Assembly (NCBI RefSeq): GCF_001571245.1
Contig: NZ_BCTK01000001.1
Location: 806,001 to 870,000 of the forward strand
Direction of reading: 5' to 3'
Length of the DNA stretch: 64,000 nucleotides
Source: Achromobacter piechaudii NBRC 102461
GTDB lineage: Bacteria; Pseudomonadota; Gammaproteobacteria; Burkholderiales; Burkholderiaceae_B
Made by a program: the position numbers and the translations under genes. Shown piece after piece: positions 27,848 through 36,440 of this stretch. Position 1 is the stretch's first letter; each line of letters begins with the position of its first letter. Under the pieces are notes generated by a model that saw only the letters and a list, made by a program, of their open reading frames with translations, was not told the DNA's origin and did no database searches.

Positions 27848-28813
27848 TCATCTCGCATCTGCGTCAGTTACGAGCACTTTGCGTTGGCCCTGCATACGAT
27901 TGTTCCGGATATCCAAATGCGGCTGCATCAACGCCTCGAACCACTCTTGGAATGCGGCCAGTCGTCGCGAACGCTGGCGGCGGTGCGGGTAAAGCAAGGA
28001 CACCGGCATTGATGCCGCGCGGCAGGTCGGCATGACCTCCACCAGTTGGCCTGAGTCCAGCAGGTGCTGGACGTCGAAGCGCGGGATCTGAATCAGTCCC
28101 AACCCCGCAAGGCAGCAGGCGATGTAGCTCTCTGCATTGTTCACGACCACGCGGCTCGGCACCTCGAATATCTGCTCGCTGCCGTCGCCAGGCAGATATT
28201 CCCACGGCAGCTCTCGTCCGGTCTTGGGAGACGCATAGCCCACGGCCCAGTGTCCGTCGGGCAGTTCCGCGGGCTGCTTAGGCTCTCCATGCTCGCGTAG
28301 ATAGGCCGGGCTTGCGCAATTGATCAGGGCAATAAGGCCCAGCGGCCGCACCACGAGGCTGCTGTCATGCAGTCTGCCGATGCGCACCGCGCAATCCACC
28401 CCTACCTGCACCAGATCGATGGCGCGGTCGCTCGAACCCAGGGTCAATTGAAGCCGGGGGTGACGACGCAGCAGGCCAGGCAACGCCGGAGCAATGACGC
28501 GGCGGGCGATGCGGCTGGGTGCATCAATGATCAGTCGGCCGGAAACTTGGCGCTGGCTGGCCTGGAATAATTGGTCAATGTCTTCGACGTCTGTCAGCAG
28601 GGCGCGTATGCGATCGAGCAACTGTTCCCCATCGGGCGTCAGCCGTACCTGGCGCGTCGTCCGGTGTAGCAGGCGCGCCCCAAGTTGTGTCTCCAACTGC
28701 TGGATGGCCGCCGACACGGAAGCGCGTGGCAACTCCAAAGCATGAGCTGCCTTGATGAAGCTGCCCATCTCGGCCACCTGGGCGAATACGCGGTACTGGT
28801 CGAATCTGTCCAT
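27848..28813 (-). CDS. LysR-family regulator (short-arm AaeR/DmlR-like)
   Basis: This 321-residue LysR regulator starts MDRFDQYRVFAQVAEMGSF with the HTH LELPRASVSAAIQQLETQLG and LLHRTTRQVRLTPDGEQLL. The effector domain includes VDCAVRIGRLHDSSLVVRPL. It is downstream of, and on the same strand as, the SDR/small membrane protein pair, not divergent, so its target is uncertain; the inverted repeats upstream of the SDR gene are candidate sites for it. Confidence 0.87.
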   Translation of the reverse strand: MDRFDQYRVFAQVAEMGSFIKAAHALELPRASVSAAIQQLETQLGARLLHRTTRQVRLTPDGEQLLDRIRALLTDVEDIDQLFQASQRQVSGRLIIDAPSRIARRVIAPALPGLLRRHPRLQLTLGSSDRAIDLVQVGVDCAVRIGRLHDSSLVVRPLGLIALINCASPAYLREHGEPKQPAELPDGHWAVGYASPKTGRELPWEYLPGDGSEQIFEVPSRVVVNNAESYIACCLAGLGLIQIPRFDVQHLLDSGQLVEVMPTCRAASMPVSLLYPHRRQRSRRLAAFQEWFEALMQPHLDIRNNRMQGQRKVLVTDADAR

Positions 28814-29032
28814 GCAATTGTTCTGTCGATGGTCCGATACAGGTCCACGGAGAAGCGTTGGTCGTCCAGGTTCTCCGGATGCGCGAAAAGCAAGTAGAAG
28901 AATAGCCGCAATTCCGGCTCCATCCGCCTGTCCAGCTCTGCGTCAATGGCCCAGCACGCGATGCGCCGCGCGCCAGAAACGCAGCACATCCATGGCTGCG
29001 TCTGGCAGACCCGTGGCGAGCGGCGGGGGGCC

Positions 29033-29281
29033 TCAAGGACGCGACCACCACCACAGACCCCAGGCCAGCGCAGCCGGAATGCCGAACAGTGCCGCATGGA
29101 TAGGCAATTCCTCGGCCAGGCTGTAGCCGTGCGACAAGCCGGTCCGCAGGTTCCACGCCGAGATGGCCATCCAGGCGAGCGTGAACACGCCCGCGGACAC
29201 GGCGCGATGCGCGGCGGGTGTCAGTCGAACCAGGAGCGCGGCCAGCACCAATCCCGCCGCGATGAAGATCACGGTACGCAT
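29033..29281 (-). CDS. Small three-segment membrane protein, unknown function
   Basis: This 82-residue protein consists almost wholly of hydrophobic segments (TVIFIAAGLVLAALLV, AVSAGVFTLAWMAISAWN, HAALFGIPAALAWGLWWW) and ends in WSRP. Its start is 7 bases after the SDR stop, so the two genes are co-transcribed and probably translationally coupled. I do not recognise a named family. Confidence 0.65.
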   Translation of the reverse strand: MRTVIFIAAGLVLAALLVRLTPAAHRAVSAGVFTLAWMAISAWNLRTGLSHGYSLAEELPIHAALFGIPAALAWGLWWWSRP

Positions 29282-29288
29282 GATGGCC

Positions 29289-30062
29289 TCACTTGGTGGT
29301 GTAGCCGCCGTTGATGAGAATGGTCTGCCCGGTGATCCACCAGCCGTCGCTGACCAGATGGCGAATGAAAGGCACCACATCCTCGATGTCGGTCAGCCCG
29401 GTCTTGCTGGACTGCGAGAGCGCAGCGGCTGTCTTGTGATAGGCCACCGCCTCTGGCCCTTCGGCTGGGTAGAAGAAGGGTGTGTCCATCGGACCGGGAC
29501 CCACGGCGGTCACGGAGATACCGCGTGCGCCCAGTTCCTTGGACGCCGCGCGGGTGTAGTGTTCGACGGGCGCCTTGGTGCCGGCATAGGCGGCATAGAA
29601 CGGCGTGAAGGCGCCCAGCAGCGAAGTCACCACGGTGCAGATCTTGCCATTGTCGTTAAGGTTCTTGCCGGCTTCCTTGAGAAAGAAGAAAGCGGTCTTG
29701 GAGTTCACCGCGGTCATCTCGTCGTACTCGGCTTCGCTGACCTCGGTCATCGGCTTCTTGAGCACCTTGCCGACGGTGTTGATGGCGATGTCGGGTTTGC
29801 CGACAGCGGCGATGGCATCGGCGAACAGCTTCTCGACCGCACCGGCTGACGTCAGGTCGCCCTGCAGTGCCACGGCCTGCGCGCCATTGGCCTGAACCGC
29901 GGCGACCGTCGCGTCGGCGTCGGCCTTGGACGTGGCGCTGTTGTAGTGGATCGCGACAGCTTTGGCGCCCTGCGCGGCCAGATCGCGAGCGATCAGGCCG
30001 CCGAGGTTCTTGGCGCCGCCGGCGATGAGAACGACTTTGCCTTGGATGGAATGGTCAGCCAT
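29289..30062 (-). CDS. SDR-family oxidoreductase
   Basis: This 257-residue classical short-chain dehydrogenase has the cofactor motif LIAGGAKNLGGLIARDLA, with an HYNS stretch after beta-2 that suggests NADP use, active-site Ser in VVTSLLGAF and the catalytic pair in YAAYAGTKAPVEHY. C-terminal DGWWITGQTILINGGY is typical. The glycine motif is GGAKNLGG, not the usual TGxxxGIG, a variant seen in some family members. It leads a minus-strand group with a small membrane protein; two overlapping inverted repeats lie upstream. Confidence 0.88.
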   Translation of the reverse strand: MADHSIQGKVVLIAGGAKNLGGLIARDLAAQGAKAVAIHYNSATSKADADATVAAVQANGAQAVALQGDLTSAGAVEKLFADAIAAVGKPDIAINTVGKVLKKPMTEVSEAEYDEMTAVNSKTAFFFLKEAGKNLNDNGKICTVVTSLLGAFTPFYAAYAGTKAPVEHYTRAASKELGARGISVTAVGPGPMDTPFFYPAEGPEAVAYHKTAAALSQSSKTGLTDIEDVVPFIRHLVSDGWWITGQTILINGGYTTK

Positions 30063-30112
30063 GGGAACTCTCCTTCACGAATCGATGGAGAATCGAGCTT
30101 AGGCTGCATCAC

Positions 30113-30151
30113 CCAGGCGATAAACCGCCATCGCCTGGATGGATCATCCAG
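30113..30151. promoter_or_regulatory. Two overlapping inverted repeats upstream of the SDR gene
   Basis: Repeat 1: CCAGGCGAT (30113-30121) and ATCGCCTGG (30130-30138), 9-base perfect arms, 8-base spacer. Repeat 2: CTGGATG (30135-30141) and CATCCAG (30145-30151), 7-base perfect arms, 3-base spacer. They overlap by four bases and start about 50 bases before the SDR start codon, which suits a pair of regulator sites. Confidence 0.55.
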
Positions 30152-30651
30152 AAAAACCGCCCAATCAGGAGTATTTGGGCGGGCAGGTCATGCAGGTCAT
30201 AAGGCAGGGCGCGAATTATGCGCGCGGCTGGCCGCTTCGGACCAGGAACATGATGGCCGCCTTGTCGAAGACGGAATTTATTGCGCGTACACGATGCGAG
30301 GCTCGCATCGAATTGGAAAATTCACTGAATTGGCGATGAAGCAGAAATGGTAAGCGCGGTCATGTAGTTCGGCAGCCAGTGCTGCGTCGTCACCTGACCT
30401 CCCAGGCATCCGGGAGCGAAGCCAATACCTTGCGATGAACGTGCCCGGGGCCAAGTCGAGCCTAGTTGCGGGAGCTGCCCATTTGCCGAGCCTTGAGCGC
30501 CCGCTGGAAGTGACGCGTATGATCGCGGAATTCTTAGACCGAGATATCGAAAAAGAACCTAACCCGGGTTTTTAGCAGGACGCCTCTGGCGGAAAGTCGA
30601 CCTCTCGATGACTGCTCTTGCTCACCCCAACAGGTCGCCGAATTCTCGTTT
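30152..30651. other. Long intergenic region around the hydrolase remnant
   Basis: Apart from the C-terminal hydrolase remnant at about 30366-30575, no gene, RNA or clear repeat is seen. Short open frames at 30139-30339 have no family features. The region probably records decay of an older locus. Confidence 0.5.
30366..30575 (+). pseudogene. Remnant of an alpha/beta-hydrolase gene (C-terminal end)
   Basis: The plus-strand frame through 30441 reads PDLPGIRERSQYLAMNVPGA and then LVAGAAHLPSLERPLEVTRM with IAEFLDRD, ending at TAG 30573-30575. This is the characteristic C-terminus of alpha/beta-hydrolase-fold enzymes, including the catalytic His (GAAHLPSLERP). Upstream, in the same frame, the expected GDxDLP strand is disrupted: the match continues only in shifted frames near 30380-30395, as if about 8 bases were lost. 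No start or N-terminal domain is present. It is a dead fragment of a gene once inserted or native here. Confidence 0.6.
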
Positions 30652-31188
30652 CTAATCTGTAGACAGCTTCGAATAAAGCACGAAGTCCCCTGGCTTTCCT
30701 CGGACCATTCGGTACGACCGCAGTAGTCCTTCGCGTCGAAATTGGCATCGCTCTAGCACGCGCTGAGACCGCTGGTTGGTGTGTAGGACCGTCCCTTGTA
30801 CACGGACGAAACCGTACGAGGAAAAGGCCCAACCGGTGACTGCGTGGCATACCGCGCTCGCGATACCCATTCCCCAATGTGATGGTGCGACGTCGTAAGC
30901 AATCTCAGCAGTTTTATTGGAAGTTGAGACGGTATGGAACCCGATAGTCCCGACTAGCCGATCTTGCACCTTGTCGACGATTGCAAGCCGGCGCTCCGAA
31001 TCATCGGACTGAGAATCGAATAAGTCAAAGAGACGGGTCAGGTCTTCGACCGAGCGCAGATTCCAACTGGTGTGCTGGAAGACCTCAGGCAAGGCCAGAT
31101 AGGAGTACCACTCGTCGATGTCAGAACGTTCCAGCTGTCGTAGCACCACGGCCGGATGCCCAGAGCTTGGTGCCGTTAGAATCCGCAT
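30652..31188 (-). CDS. GNAT N-acetyltransferase (RimJ/RimL-like)
   Basis: This 178-residue acetyltransferase starts MRILTAPSSG, with a GGGGGAAAG site just upstream, and contains the acetyl-CoA motif VAPSHWGMGIASAVCHAVTG followed by VLHTNQRSQRVLERCQFRREG, the RimJ/RimL-type end. Targets of this group include ribosomal proteins and small molecules or antibiotics; none can be assigned. Lower GC than the core genome. Confidence 0.82.
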   Translation of the reverse strand: MRILTAPSSGHPAVVLRQLERSDIDEWYSYLALPEVFQHTSWNLRSVEDLTRLFDLFDSQSDDSERRLAIVDKVQDRLVGTIGFHTVSTSNKTAEIAYDVAPSHWGMGIASAVCHAVTGWAFSSYGFVRVQGTVLHTNQRSQRVLERCQFRREGLLRSYRMVRGKPGDFVLYSKLSTD

Positions 31189-31343
31189 AACTTTCCCCCG
31201 CATTCAGTCTTCCAGCTTTAAATCGCAGTAGAAGATTGAAGTGAACGTTAATAAACGGCACTTCTTGCCACAACTCGACAAGCGCCGCTTCTGTATTGCG
31301 AGTTCGCCCGGCAAGCACGCAAGCTTCGAATAACGGCCCGCAT

Positions 31344-31829
31344 TCAAAGTGGACGAACGTATAGCATCACGTCTCGGCCGTAGTGATGTGTCTCACACTC
31401 GAAGTTGAATCCGGATCGTTTAAGGAGCCGCTGCGACCTGGAATTAGCAGTCCAAACGACAGCGACCAGCTCTTTTAGAAGCAAATCGCCTTTCGCGTAG
31501 TCGCAGGCCTGCCGGAGCGGGTCGGTCGCCAAGCCCTTGCCCCAGTGTGCACGTGCCAATCGGTACGCGACCTGTATGCGTGTGGTGCCAGCCAGAGGCG
31601 TGAGACTTATCCATCCTGCTGTACTACCAGCGGAGGTGACTGCCCAGTGGCCTAGTTCGCCGTGGTCTGCCGCGATATATGCGAGCAGCGCTCCTCGTCG
31701 TTCCGGCGTCGGTTGGATCAGACCTGTGCTGTGCTGCATCACCTCGGCGTCAGCCTCTAGGGCCAGGATAACGTCAGCATCGGTTGCCTGGAGTCGTCGC
31801 AATCTCATCTGTGGGACCCGCTTGAGCAC
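31344..31829 (-). CDS. GNAT N-acetyltransferase (RimJ/RimL-like)
   Basis: This 161-residue acetyltransferase carries YRLARAHWGKGLATDPLRQA (acetyl-CoA loop) and WTANSRSQRLLKRSGFNFE. Start may be 31829 or MRLRRLQATD at 31805. It lies just upstream of another RimL-like gene on the same strand but shares little with it, so recent duplication is not indicated. Confidence 0.8.
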   Translation of the reverse strand: MLKRVPQMRLRRLQATDADVILALEADAEVMQHSTGLIQPTPERRGALLAYIAADHGELGHWAVTSAGSTAGWISLTPLAGTTRIQVAYRLARAHWGKGLATDPLRQACDYAKGDLLLKELVAVVWTANSRSQRLLKRSGFNFECETHHYGRDVMLYVRPL

Positions 31830-32241
31830 GAAGGAGTACAGGATAGCGCATGTATGTCGTGAGAATTGGCCTCACTGCGTGCACCAAATCGAGGTCATGC
31901 GTTTCAGCCTTACTCCTACAAATGCGCGCTGTAGGATGTGGGAAAACGACCGCTTCTGGCCGTGAGCTGCCGGCTGGAGCGGTCCGCTTCCGCGCGACAC
32001 GGCCACCAGCCCCTCCCAACAGTAGCCACCCGCCCGCCCGACGTCCGGGGCCGCAGAACGGTCAACCTTCGGAGAGCAGGCGCTCAACCGTATTGCTCAA
32101 CGTCATTGCCAAGGGACCAGTTCTCTTTGGCGACCTTCACCAGATTCACAAGAACATCCTCTGGTCGAAACCCGCACCCGCCGCAGCTCTTACAGCCAAC
32201 CGACGCTAGAAGCCCACGCCTCCAGCAAAAGCCCCGGCTTA
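31830..32241. other. Intergenic region without a supported gene
   Basis: About 410 bases between a GNAT gene and a small conserved protein. Open frames exist on both strands but are compositionally odd (rich in Arg, Pro, Ser) and overlap one another. No hairpin array, attC-like site or tRNA was recognised. Confidence 0.45.
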
Positions 32242-32610
32242 CTAGACTTCAAACATTGAGGTGCGCCCATTATTGGCATTGTCTTTAACTTGTTCTGCGA
32301 TGCGCTGTTGCACAAGCCGAGCCACTTCTTCTTTTTCTGCGGGGCTCATCGCGGCGTACTCTTCTTTCGAGATGCCAAGCGACCGCAGGGTCAGCTCAAA
32401 AAAGCGCTCTTCGGGGCTCATGGCCAGGAAATCGTGGAGTTCCTGTTCAGCGTCAGACAACGCCGGAGTGGGCTTCTTGATCTGAAATCGCTCAACACCG
32501 CGCTGCGCGTCTTCAAGCGCGGCAGCGAAAGACGCAGTGTTTTCGCTGCTTTGGCCCGGTTTCACGAACGAACGGCCCAGGGTCATCGTAGGGGCTTCGA
32601 CCTTGTACAT
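32242..32610 (-). CDS. Small acidic hypothetical protein
   Basis: This 122-residue soluble protein has a disordered N-terminal part and a helical, charged C-terminal part: LSDAEQELHDFLAMSPEERF, then LGISKEEYAAMSPAEKEEVA. The codon pattern and the GGCGGAA site before the start support coding. I do not recognise a family. The repeated MSPxE pattern suggests paired helices for protein interaction. Confidence 0.6.
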   Translation of the reverse strand: MYKVEAPTMTLGRSFVKPGQSSENTASFAAALEDAQRGVERFQIKKPTPALSDAEQELHDFLAMSPEERFFELTLRSLGISKEEYAAMSPAEKEEVARLVQQRIAEQVKDNANNGRTSMFEV

Positions 32611-32770
32611 AGTTCCGCCTATTATTTCGATTGACGAGCTATAGATTTGACGCCATCCAGTCCATGACCAAAGCTTGAAACTCGGCGTTCTTTTCAGCCC
32701 TAATGTTCACATCAGCCTAAGCCATACCGGCAGCCGACAAGCCTGTTTTGCCTGACCTCAATGCAGCAGG

Positions 32771-33388
32771 CTAATACAGATCATTGCGGACAGATTTGTA
32801 ATATCCCTCGTCCACCTGCTGCGTCGCATCGGCTCCAGCGCCCGTCATCGCCGCAACAATCTGACCTGGCGTAGGGACTTGGTCTCGTTCTATTCGTGAC
32901 GATTCTGCCCAAAGCTGCGCTCGGTTAATCGCCTTTCCGCAATGGAAGAGCACTTCGTCAATTTTGACGACAATTGCGCATTTTGGCCTCTTGTCTTTTT
33001 CCTTCAACGACTCAAGCAATGCTTCGTCGGTGTTGATGGCCGCGTGGCCGTTGATGCGCATGAACACCTCCAGCCCGGGGAAAAGAAAAAGCATCCCGAT
33101 GCGGTCGTCCTCAACAAGATTGGTCAGCGACGCAATGCGGTTGTTGCCCGGCCAATCAGCAAACGCGATGTGCTTGTCATCGAGCACACGTACGAAGCCG
33201 GGAGGACCCCCGCGCGGCGATGCATCCAGACCGTCGGCACTTCCGGTAGCCACACAGAAGAAAGTTGCGACACCAAGGTACTGACGATGGAATGGCATCA
33301 AATGCGGTAGCACCCCTTTGGTAATCCTCTCCGAGGGCGGGTCATACATCTGCGCCAGTTGGGCGATATCGGTCAGTTGTCGGGACAT
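32771..33388 (-). CDS. Pyridoxamine 5'-phosphate oxidase-like FMN-binding protein
   Basis: This 205-residue split-barrel flavoprotein has PGFVRVLDDKHIAFADWPGN and RIASLTNLVEDDRIGMLFLF, the FMN-binding core of PNPOx-like proteins of the MSMEG_1061 type. It is probably an F420/FMN-dependent reductase or flavin carrier; not true PdxH. MSRQLTDIAQL at 33388 follows AAGGTGAG. An AraC regulator is divergent, 100 bases away, and may control it. Confidence 0.82.
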   Translation of the reverse strand: MSRQLTDIAQLAQMYDPPSERITKGVLPHLMPFHRQYLGVATFFCVATGSADGLDASPRGGPPGFVRVLDDKHIAFADWPGNNRIASLTNLVEDDRIGMLFLFPGLEVFMRINGHAAINTDEALLESLKEKDKRPKCAIVVKIDEVLFHCGKAINRAQLWAESSRIERDQVPTPGQIVAAMTGAGADATQQVDEGYYKSVRNDLY

Positions 33389-33488
33389 TGCTGTGCTCAC
33401 CTTTAAGAATCTCGGAGGAAGCATATGGCCAATGACGATGGTGGTGATAGACTACTTCTGCCATTAAATAGCTCACTTACGCCAATCC

Positions 33489-34280
33489 GTGTCATCAAGC
33501 ACTTTTATCGATAAGTTGGACCAGGCGCGCTTTGTAGATGGCAGCAATCCGCCATTGATTGCCGTTGTCGGCGGTGAAAAAACATTCCGGGATTCTGGCC
33601 CGCATCACCACCCAAGCGGGCAGCTGTTCGGTTTGTTGTCTGGTCTGCTGAGTGTGCGTACGCACATGGGGACTTGGGTTGTGCCATGTTCACGTGGGGT
33701 ATGGATACCACCGTCCGTGACGCATGAAGGTCGCTCGCATGGCGCATTCAATGGATGGAGTGTATATGTCTCACCCCAATCCAGTATTGGCCTTCCCGCA
33801 GAGCCGCGCGTCGTCGAAGTGAGCCCGCTGCTACGTGAGGCGGTACTCCGTGCGGGCGGCTGGGAAATGGGCGTATTAAGACCGAGCCAACTGCGTTTGG
33901 CTCAAGTCATACTGGATGAAATTGGAGAATCCACGGCGGACACGTTCTGGCTTCCCATGCCTGCGGATAGTCGATTGCAACGTATCGCCATAGCGCTTAC
34001 CGAACAGCCTGCTGATGAACGCTCGTTGGGAGAGTGGGCGTGTTGGGCGCATATCACTTCGCGCACCCTGAGCCGCAAGTTTGTGGATGAAACCGGACTT
34101 ACCTTCACCGCGTGGAGACAGCGGGCACGCTTGCTGCGTGCATTGGAGTTATTGGCGGCCGGAAAATCGGTGACAACAATCGCTCTTGAACTGGGCTACG
34201 ACAACGTCAGCGCCTTCATTGCACTATTCAAAAGAACGTTTGGGGTCACGCCCGGACGCTATCTGGCACAGAATATCTAG
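33489..34280 (+). CDS. AraC-family transcriptional regulator
   Basis: This 263-residue regulator has an N-terminal cupin-like sensor (GPHHHPSGQLFGLLSG, VWIPPSVTHEG) and a C-terminal AraC double HTH (RTLSRKFVDETGLTFTAWRQ, then LGYDNVSAFIALFKRTFGVT). The start is GTG at 33489. It is divergent from the PNPOx-like gene. Lower GC than the flanking core, near the right edge of the accessory stretch. Confidence 0.87.
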   Translation: MSSSTFIDKLDQARFVDGSNPPLIAVVGGEKTFRDSGPHHHPSGQLFGLLSGLLSVRTHMGTWVVPCSRGVWIPPSVTHEGRSHGAFNGWSVYVSPQSSIGLPAEPRVVEVSPLLREAVLRAGGWEMGVLRPSQLRLAQVILDEIGESTADTFWLPMPADSRLQRIAIALTEQPADERSLGEWACWAHITSRTLSRKFVDETGLTFTAWRQRARLLRALELLAAGKSVTTIALELGYDNVSAFIALFKRTFGVTPGRYLAQNI

Positions 34281-34325
34281 CGGTCATGGCTGCTTGAAAG
34301 CGGACCAAGGTAACTGCCCGATCCC

Positions 34326-34949
34326 TCAAGCCGTACCATTGCGCCCATACAGCCGATAACCCTCGCGCTGATTCAGACGGTCGTAGTAAGCCTGCACCGC
34401 CGGCATGTCCGGCTTGGCGCAGGGCGTGGCGAACCAGCGGTTGACGGACAGGCCGATGGCGATGTCCGCCAACGTGAACGCATCACCCGCGACATACGCG
34501 CCGGTGCGCGCCAACTGCTGCTCCAGCACGCCCATATAGCCGTCCCACGCGCGGCGCGATGCATCGATGCTGGCCGCGTCCTGATGAGCGGGCGATTGCC
34601 GCGCCGGCGCCATGAAGGCGTAGCTCCAGGACCGGTTCAGGTCGCTGGCCTGCCAATCCAGCCATTGGTCCACGCGTGCCCGCGCACGCGGTTCGGCGGG
34701 GTAGAGCGCTGCGTCGCCGTACTGCGCGGCCAGATACCGGATGATGCTGTTGGACTCCCACAGCACGAAATTGCCATCCTGAATGACGGGCACCATCGCG
34801 TTGGGGTTCAGCGCCAGAAAGCTTGGTTCGCTCGTGGACTGAAAACCCGCGCCCCAGTCTTCGCGGGTGAAGGACAGGTCCAGTTCGGCGCAGGTCCAAA
34901 GCACTTTGCGTACGTTGATCGACGACGCTTTGCCTAAGATTTTCAGCAT
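34326..34949 (-). CDS. Glutathione S-transferase family protein
   Basis: This 207-residue GST has a thioredoxin-fold N-terminal domain ([38 protein letters not shown] with the cis-Pro and glutathione-binding ES) and an all-helical C-terminal domain with FTLADIAIG. The active-site residue is probably the Ser of SSIN. The frame is open upstream but the domain starts at 34949. Substrate is unknown. Core-like GC resumes here. Confidence 0.87.
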   Translation of the reverse strand: MLKILGKASSINVRKVLWTCAELDLSFTREDWGAGFQSTSEPSFLALNPNAMVPVIQDGNFVLWESNSIIRYLAAQYGDAALYPAEPRARARVDQWLDWQASDLNRSWSYAFMAPARQSPAHQDAASIDASRRAWDGYMGVLEQQLARTGAYVAGDAFTLADIAIGLSVNRWFATPCAKPDMPAVQAYYDRLNQREGYRLYGRNGTA

Positions 34950-35105
34950 GATGCGAGGGGAAGATGGGGTCGCGGACGGGCGTAGTCTAGCGGCCGGCAT
35001 GGCGCGCCGCCAGATACAGAAAGGCCCGCGATTGACCGCAACAGCGGCCCGCCGACGTACGCGGGCGTCGCTAAAAGCGCGTCGCCGAATCACCGCTCTG
35101 GCGAC

Positions 35106-36344
35106 TCAGGCGCTCGCCGGGTCCATCGCATCCGCGCCAGGTTGAGTGCGCAGGCGCGGCACGGGCGAGGTGTACAGCACCACGAACTGCAATAGAAAGC
35201 CCGCCGTACTGACCCACAGGCAGGCCGCCACCCCCACGTAGGCGGCCAGGCCCGCGCCGATCAGCGCGCCGATCGGGCGCGCACCGAAGGTGGCGGTCAG
35301 CAGTACGGCCGATACGCGGCCCAGCAACGCATTGGGCGTGACCGCCTGGCGTAGCGTGGTGGTGGTGATCGTCCACAGGATGGGGCCTGCGCCGAACAGG
35401 AAGAAGCCCACGGCGGCCCACGCGCCGGACGGCCAGGCCAAGGTGGACAGCAGGATCACGCTGGCGACGAGCGCGGCCAGCGGACCGGCCGCGATCATCG
35501 CGCCGAAGCTCAATCTGCGCGCCAGCCACGGCGCCGCCAACGCGCCGGCCAGCATGCCGCCGCCATACACGCCCAGCGTGATTCCGACGCCCGTGGCGCT
35601 CAGGCCCAGCCTTTCGATGGCGTAGGCCACGTACACGGCTTGCAGCACGAACCAGGCGGTGTTGAAAAACACGGCGGTGATCAGCACCGGCCGCAGCAGC
35701 TCATGCGCCGCCACGAAGGCCGCCCCTTCGCGCAACTGCGCCAACAGGCGAGGGCGTGTCGCCGCGCGCAGCGGCGCGTCCGTGGGCAAGCCCGACAGCA
35801 ATACCGCCGCCAGCAGCGACAGGCTGGTCGCCAGCACATAGGCGGTGGGCGCGCCCAGCCAGCCGACCAGTGCGCCGCCCGCCGCCGGCCCCGCCGAAAA
35901 CGCGCAACTGCGCGCCAGTTCCAGCCAGCGGTTGGCGCTGGCCAGGTCGCTGGCGGGCACCAGGCGCGGCACCAGCGCAGGGGCCGATACGTTGTAGGCC
36001 ACGGTGCCGACCGCGCCCAGGAATCCCAGCGCCGCCAGCCAGGACAGGTTCAGCGCGCCCATCCAGAACAGCGCCAGCACCGCCAGCAGGCTCGCGGCGC
36101 GCACGCATTCGGCGCCCGTCATCAGCGCCTTGCGCGACATGCGGTCGGCCAGCACGCCAGCCGGCAGCGACAGCAGCAGAAACGGCAAGGTCTGCGCGGC
36201 TTGCAACGCGCCGGTCTGGGCGGCGGATGCGCCCAGCGCCAGCACGGCGACCAGCGGCGCGGCGGCCAGGGCCATCTGTTCGGAGAATTGGGCGGCCAGA
36301 TTGGAGGCGGCCAGGCGACGGAAGGCGGCGGGCAGGGTTGGCAT
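35106..36344 (-). CDS. MFS transporter (EntS/enterobactin-exporter-like)
   Basis: This 412-residue, 12-segment permease has motif-A-like SLPAGVLADRMSRKALM after segment two and SAPALVPRLVPASDLASANR in the centre, a hallmark of the EntS/MFS_3 group of exporters. Natural substrates of this group include siderophores and macrolides; none is indicated locally. A 28-base perfect palindrome lies 30 bases before the start. Confidence 0.85.
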   Translation of the reverse strand: MPTLPAAFRRLAASNLAAQFSEQMALAAAPLVAVLALGASAAQTGALQAAQTLPFLLLSLPAGVLADRMSRKALMTGAECVRAASLLAVLALFWMGALNLSWLAALGFLGAVGTVAYNVSAPALVPRLVPASDLASANRWLELARSCAFSAGPAAGGALVGWLGAPTAYVLATSLSLLAAVLLSGLPTDAPLRAATRPRLLAQLREGAAFVAAHELLRPVLITAVFFNTAWFVLQAVYVAYAIERLGLSATGVGITLGVYGGGMLAGALAAPWLARRLSFGAMIAAGPLAALVASVILLSTLAWPSGAWAAVGFFLFGAGPILWTITTTTLRQAVTPNALLGRVSAVLLTATFGARPIGALIGAGLAAYVGVAACLWVSTAGFLLQFVVLYTSPVPRLRTQPGADAMDPASA

Positions 36345-36373
36345 CGCAAGGAATATCGGCAGGCCGGAAACGG

Positions 36374-36401
36374 CAAGGGCACGATCATGATCGTGCCCTT
36401 G
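36374..36401. promoter_or_regulatory. 28-base perfect palindrome upstream of MFS gene
   Basis: Each half is 14 bases: CAAGGGCACGATCA (36374-36387) and its exact reverse complement TGATCGTGCCCTTG (36388-36401). It lies between the map stop (36441) and the MFS start (36344). It could be an operator for the exporter, or a hairpin ending the ParD-like/map transcript; no T-run follows, and the lack of a spacer favours a protein-binding site. Confidence 0.55.
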
Positions 36402-36440
36402 GCGGCCTGCACTCCGGTCCTTGCGATGGACCGGGGGCGA

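Noticed and set aside
28639..29097. Minus-strand frame containing MEPELRLFFYLLFAHPENL
   Set aside because: A short stretch looks protein-like, but the frame runs into the LysR gene antisensibly placed codons and lacks a start or ribosome site; too weak to call.
30139..30339. 66-codon plus-strand frame starting inside the inverted repeat
   Set aside because: Starts within the operator-like repeats and has no recognisable features.
31872..32288. Small frames on both strands between GNAT and the small acidic protein
   Set aside because: Arg/Ser/Pro-rich with mutual overlap; no sign of selection for coding.
36374..36401. Rho-independent terminator reading of the palindrome
   Set aside because: No T-run on either strand and no loop in the symmetric form; operator reading kept, terminator noted only as alternative.
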